Positions 60,419 through 64,000 of a stretch of 64,000 nucleotides of DNA are shown here, piece by piece. The notes under the pieces were generated by a model. The model was not told the origin of the DNA. It saw nothing but the letters and a program-made list of their open reading frames with translations, and did not search any database. How positions within the stretch are numbered: the stretch's first letter is position 1; each line of letters opens with the position of its first letter. The DNA is taken from contig MU119239.1 in the NCBI GenBank assembly GCA_014904845.1, forward strand, positions 62,001 to 126,000. Reading direction: 5' to 3'. A program made the position numbers and the translations under genes. This DNA is from Acephala macrosclerotiorum. Lineage: Eukaryota; Ascomycota; Leotiomycetes; Helotiales; Mollisiaceae.

Positions 60419-61165
60419 TCACAACGGCAAAAGGTGGCTTGTCAGGCATTGATGTTCTTCATCGGCAAACTCATTTTCCATAGCACGAGCGGTGACCTCC
60501 CTGAACATCGCCGCCTCTATCTCATGTCGACCAATTGGTATAACAATATCTAGGTGCTTCAAGAGAACAGCATCCATTAATAATCGACTTGTTTGGCTGT
60601 TCCCATCAAGGAGCGGATGAATGTTCAAGATTGTGTGGAACAATTTCGAGACCAGAGTGTTCGGGCCCACGCATTTCTTCGTCTCTACCATGTGAACTGG
60701 GTAGTCGTGGGTGTTTTTCGCTGTCAGATTGTCCTTGATTTCCTGGTACATTGGGTTGACATCGTGTATCTCGACTTCTCCACCAACCAGTATATCGGAA
60801 CTGATTTTCGAGCAACTTCGAGACTGGACTCAGCTTTTTCAAGCCAGTTGCTTGCCCAAATCATCGTAACCACTGACTCGAGAAGGTGTTCCTCGTAGGA
60901 AGGGACATTGACTTCGGTCAACAAAGATCGTATTTCTTTGAAATACTCCGTACTCTCTGTGAAAACCTCCTCAGGATCTGGTATGAGGTACTTAATGTCA
61001 TAGTCACCAGAGAACATTAGTAGAGACATGTTGTTGGCTTCCGCAAGTTGCTTTGCTTGAATAGCCAATGGCAGGTTGATAGTTTTGTAGTGCGGTAAAG
61101 AAGCCATGACTTTCAGATCGTCCAATGCAGCTTCAAACGTTGATAAGAACTGAACTTGGAATTAC
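60419..61165 (-). pseudogene. Fic-domain-like gene with ruined active-site motif and frameshift
   Basis: Fic proteins transfer AMP or similar groups to proteins through the motif HxFx(D/E)GN(G/K)R. From about 61160 down, QFLSTFEAALDDLKVMASLP runs through MIWASNWLEKAESSLE, which resembles the inhibitory helix region (S-x-x-x-E) of Fic proteins. A one-base shift at about 60825 leads to DILVGGEVEIHDVNPMYQEI, then LFHTILNIHPLLDGNSQTSR and LLKHLDIVIPIG. In the active-site motif Phe is Leu, the second Gly is Ser and the first Arg is Gln, so the catalytic loop would not work. There is no ATG: a stop lies just before the first readable block, so either the first exon is missed or lost. Damage at three levels marks it as a pseudogene. 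Confidence 0.7.
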
Positions 61166-62058
61166 ATATTTCAAGCGGTAGAAGGCATGAGTCACGGAAT
61201 GTCTATTTGAACTGGTTGAGCTTTCTCTATCCGTCACAACCTAGCCGAGAGCTACGGTGCGTAGACTACCCGAAAAACACCCTCGCAACTCGTAGCTCAC
61301 AGAACTACGAAGATCCAACCTCCCAAAAATCCTTGAATGATGACAATTAGCTGGCAACACGGAGGGGTCAGCGATCCCAGCAAACTATTGACATCATCGC
61401 TGATTTTCAGGGTCTCAGTCGCTAAATTTCAGCGCATCATTTACCCCGCACTCCCCATATCGCCCCCTATAAGATTAGCGATAAGAAGCGAAAGCACCTA
61501 GAATTTCCTGGACAACGCTTATAACAGTCCTCACCGCAAGATATACCACGGTCTCAGCGTAGTAGGTCTTGTCTGGAAAGTCTGTGTGTATTGGTGCGTC
61601 TGTCTAGAGAGCAGAGAGCTCTGGGGAGCTGTAAATAAGGTAGGAGCTAGGTGGAAGCTAGTGCACGTGACCACCCTAACAACGCTTGGGGCCTGCGGAC
61701 CGACTCATCTTAATTGGGAGTAATAAGCACTCTATATTCGATAGTCTTGAAGAACAGATAGATACATATCTCAGCATGTAGCTGATTGGACTGCTCATGT
61801 GATTGGCATCGACCGGCCTCGGATTGATGCCGAAAGTTTAGTGTGCTTATCCCACCATAATGTAAGCAATTACCTCTTGCAGTTATTCTCCCTTTACCCC
61901 TCCGTTACCGGTTCTACTCCTGCCGCAAGTAGCCGCAGCCCTCTGACCTCAACAGAGTTCATTTAATTGATTTCTCAGAACCTCTTGTCGTCGCCTGTTT
62001 CCATCAAGCTAGGTGTTTCTTCCAATTTTCATTGTTTTTACGAGTATTGTGGTTGATC
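61166..62058. other. Intergenic, promoter side of CoA-transferase gene
   Basis: No coding sequence is seen. The last 150 bases before 62059 are pyrimidine-rich, as expected of a fungal leader. Confidence 0.45.
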
Positions 62059-63546
62059 ATGGCGGCAGTCGACGGCTCTACAAGAAACGCAGCAGAAACT
62101 GCAAATCTCAAGGAGGTCATCGACCGAACCAAATTCACAGCCGAGGACTCGATACGTTTCATCTGGACTTCACTTGGCCTCCCACCAAAAGCTCTATCCT
62201 CCTTACAGCTTACCGGCAAGGGCCTCGGACTACCTTCATCTTTCAAAATCGGACATCTCGCACAAATCTCAATCGCTCTTAGTGCTCTGATAGCAGCCCT
62301 GATCCACTCTCTCAGAAACAACATCCCTGTTCCCCACGTTACAGTACGTTTGCAACACGTTGTCATCGAATTCAAATCTGAACGACTCTACCTCCTCGAT
62401 GGGAAGCCAGGAGCTTTGTCTTGGGGTCCAATTGGGGGACTTCACAAAGCCGCAGATGGATATGTGCGAATTCACGATAACTTTCCCAATCATCGAGAGG
62501 GAGCCCTAAAACTCCTCGGATGTCCAAGCATGGCAACTCGCGAAGATGTAGCCAAAGCTGTGCTGAAGTGGAAAGCCGTAGACCTCGAAGCTGCAGCTTT
62601 TGAAAATAGCATTGTCATTTCTGCTTTGAGATCGTATAAAGAGTGGGATATCCACCCACAAGCAAAAGCCATCTCCAATCTTCCCATCACAATTCGAAAA
62701 ATTGCTGACGGGCCACCGGGTCTGCCCTCCCATCTGGGAAGTAGAAACGATCGCTGTCTTCGGGGTCTGAAGGTCTTGGAGTTAAGTCGAGTTATTGCTG
62801 CGCCAGTCGCGGGGAAGACACTGGCAGCGCACGGAGCTGATGTGATCTGGATCACCTCCCCCAATCTCCCCGACCTCCCAGGCTTAGACCTTGACTTGGG
62901 GCGAGGAAAGAGGACTGTACAGCTGGATCTAAACACTGAGACCGATCACTCGACACTTCGCAATCTCGCAAAAGACGCCCACGTTTTTATTCAAGGCTAC
63001 CGTCCTGGAAGTCTAGCAGCAAAAGGCTTCTCTCCCGAAGATCTAGCAAAGCTCCATCCTGGCATCATCTATGGCACCATGTCAGCATATGGACCAGAAG
63101 GCCCCTGGAGTAAGAATCGAGGATTTGATTCTCTTGTTCAAACATGCTCTGGAATGAATGTCTCAGAAGCAGAACACTTTGGCGAAGGCGAGGTGGCGAG
63201 ACCGACGCCATGCCAGGCGCTAGATCATGCTGCGGGGTATTTTCTAGCGACTGGAATACCAGCCGCATTGTACAAGAAAGCGACAGAAGGAGGGAGTTAT
63301 GCTGTTGATGTCAGTTTGGCGGGGACGATGAAGTATCTGAGGAGTTTGGGTCAGTATGAAGGAAAGACGGGTTTTGATTGCTGGGACCCGAGGAAGTCTG
63401 CGGAGGTGGAGGAGTATTTGGAGACGAGAGATACCGCGTTTGGAGAGTTGAGAGCTGTGAGGCACTCTGCGAGTGTGGAAGGGGCGATGCCTGGGTGGGA
63501 TATTATGCCGAAGCCTCTGGGGAGCGATCGAGCAGAGTGGCTTTGA
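62059..63546 (+). CDS. Family III (CaiB/BaiF-type) CoA-transferase
   Basis: One exon, 495 aa, starting MAAVDGSTRNAAETANLKEV. CoA-transferases of this family move CoA between carboxylic acids (carnitine, formate/oxalate, bile-acid or methylacyl types). Recognised motifs: GLKVLELSRVIAAPVAGKTL at the start of the core, LAAHGADVIWI, the family's DLDLGRGKRTVQLDL, FIQGYRPGSLAAKGFSPEDL, IIYGTMSAYGPEGPW, and RGFDSLVQTCSG containing the catalytic Asp. The N-terminal 240 residues hold a second, less conserved copy-like region, giving the long fungal form. The C-terminus is shorter than in the partner gene on the other strand. No damage. The substrate is unknown; peroxisome or mitochondrion are both possible. 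Confidence 0.88.
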   Translation: MAAVDGSTRNAAETANLKEVIDRTKFTAEDSIRFIWTSLGLPPKALSSLQLTGKGLGLPSSFKIGHLAQISIALSALIAALIHSLRNNIPVPHVTVRLQHVVIEFKSERLYLLDGKPGALSWGPIGGLHKAADGYVRIHDNFPNHREGALKLLGCPSMATREDVAKAVLKWKAVDLEAAAFENSIVISALRSYKEWDIHPQAKAISNLPITIRKIADGPPGLPSHLGSRNDRCLRGLKVLELSRVIAAPVAGKTLAAHGADVIWITSPNLPDLPGLDLDLGRGKRTVQLDLNTETDHSTLRNLAKDAHVFIQGYRPGSLAAKGFSPEDLAKLHPGIIYGTMSAYGPEGPWSKNRGFDSLVQTCSGMNVSEAEHFGEGEVARPTPCQALDHAAGYFLATGIPAALYKKATEGGSYAVDVSLAGTMKYLRSLGQYEGKTGFDCWDPRKSAEVEEYLETRDTAFGELRAVRHSASVEGAMPGWDIMPKPLGSDRAEWL

Positions 63547-63593
63547 TCGTGAGAGAAATCGAACGACGAGAACCTCGATTAATTTCGACCATT
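63547..63593. other. 47-base spacer between tail-to-tail genes
   Basis: Only 47 bases separate the stop codons of the two CoA-transferase-family genes. Their 3' untranslated regions must overlap, so antisense pairing of transcripts is likely. Confidence 0.6.
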
Positions 63594-64000
63594 CTAACCT
63601 ACAACACCCTCCATTCTGAAATCTCTGATGTCTTCTTCGCTCATACCTAAAACATCTTTCAGCACCTCATCAGTATGTTGCCCCAGTGTCGGTGGTGGGG
63701 CACGTATTCCAGGCGTCGAGTACGAGTACTTGACAGGTGTGTTGATCAACTTCATCGGTCCACAAGTCGGGTGCTCTATCTCTTTCACCATTCCTCGAGC
63801 GAGGACTACCACTTGTCAGCAAAGTCGCTTCTTCAGCATCCAAGCATAACCCACCATGCTCATGTGTTAATGTATCCATCAAGTCATTAACCTTCGCATA
63901 CGGCAGTCCAGTCCCGTCAAAGATCTCCAACCACTCTTGAGTCGTCTTCGACATTGTAATCTCTTCTATCCAAGGCTCCAGCGGATCTCGGTTTGCTACC
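63594..64000 (-). CDS. Family III CoA-transferase, C-terminal part (runs off window)
   Basis: The partial gene enters from the right edge: DPLEPWIEEITMSKTTQEWL, EIFDGTGLPYAKVNDLMDTL, then a 43-base GT-AG intron (63854-63812), then VVVLARGMVKEIEHPTCGPM, PPPTLGQHTDEVLKDVLG and a TAG at 63596-63594. These are the standard C-terminal motifs of CaiB/BaiF enzymes (the FDGTGLPYAKV loop, HPTCGPMKLI and LGQHTDEVL). It is the complete type of tail that the plus-strand neighbour lacks. The front of the gene and its catalytic Asp lie outside the window. Confidence 0.85.

Noticed and set aside
1..64000. Secondary-metabolite cluster, CRISPR array, rRNA or tRNA genes
   Set aside because: No PKS, NRPS or terpene synthase signature, no regularly spaced repeats, and no rRNA or full tRNA structure was seen.

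Overview
The window is nuclear DNA from a filamentous ascomycete (Pezizomycotina). Short introns of about 43-115 bases with GTAAGT/GTATGT-like donors interrupt most genes. The gene content fits: HET-domain genes, a fungal N-terminal/ankyrin gene, a Dal5-like permease, a WW-PhoD phosphatase, a fucose-lectin-like protein and RIP-like relics. A Leotiomycete (Helotiales) is my best guess, but nothing here proves it.

Layout. 1-4 kb: an inverted repeat and a frameshifted HET pseudogene. 4.9-7.8 kb (-): a Gln/Pro-rich DUF8032-type regulator whose domain appears twice. 7.8-19.8 kb: about 12 kb in which I can support no protein gene. 19.8-21.5 kb (+): a four-exon MFS permease. 22.8-24.8 kb (-): a membrane-anchored kelch protein. 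25.9-27.2 kb (-): a Gly/Ser-rich repeat protein. 28.75-28.94 kb (-): a 40-residue Cys microprotein. 29.9-32.0 kb (-): an OPT transporter killed by stops at tryptophan positions. 32.2-34.1 kb (-): an intact NRAMP metal transporter. 36.0-37.4 kb (+): a multi-pass membrane protein. 37.9-41.7 kb (-): a WW-PhoD phosphatase, divergent from an 87-residue one-pass membrane protein (42.2 kb). 43.7-44.4 kb: an N-terminal relic of a vacuolar Ca2+-ATPase. 46.4-48.5 kb (-): an unknown 656-residue protein.

From 49 to 61 kb the character changes: a truncated HET relic, a decayed fungal-N/ankyrin gene, a MITE-like element with 28-bp perfect terminal inverted repeats, a secreted protein with a duplicated Cys module, a truncated DUF7924-like fragment behind an AT-rich junction, a lectin-like gene with one frameshift, an (AAT)n tract with an assembly gap, an intact VOC (glyoxalase-like) protein, and a Fic-like gene with a ruined active site. 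The right end has two family III CoA-transferase genes tail to tail, the second running off the window.

The intact genes are unrelated housekeeping or regulatory functions; I see no metabolic cluster. The decayed genes share a theme of non-self recognition (HET, STAND N-terminal domain/ankyrin, Fic) and membrane transport (OPT, Ca2+-ATPase). This looks like an accessory region with gene turnover next to core genes. Spliced models were built by hand from splice consensus and frame continuity. Family names come from recognised motifs, not from searches.
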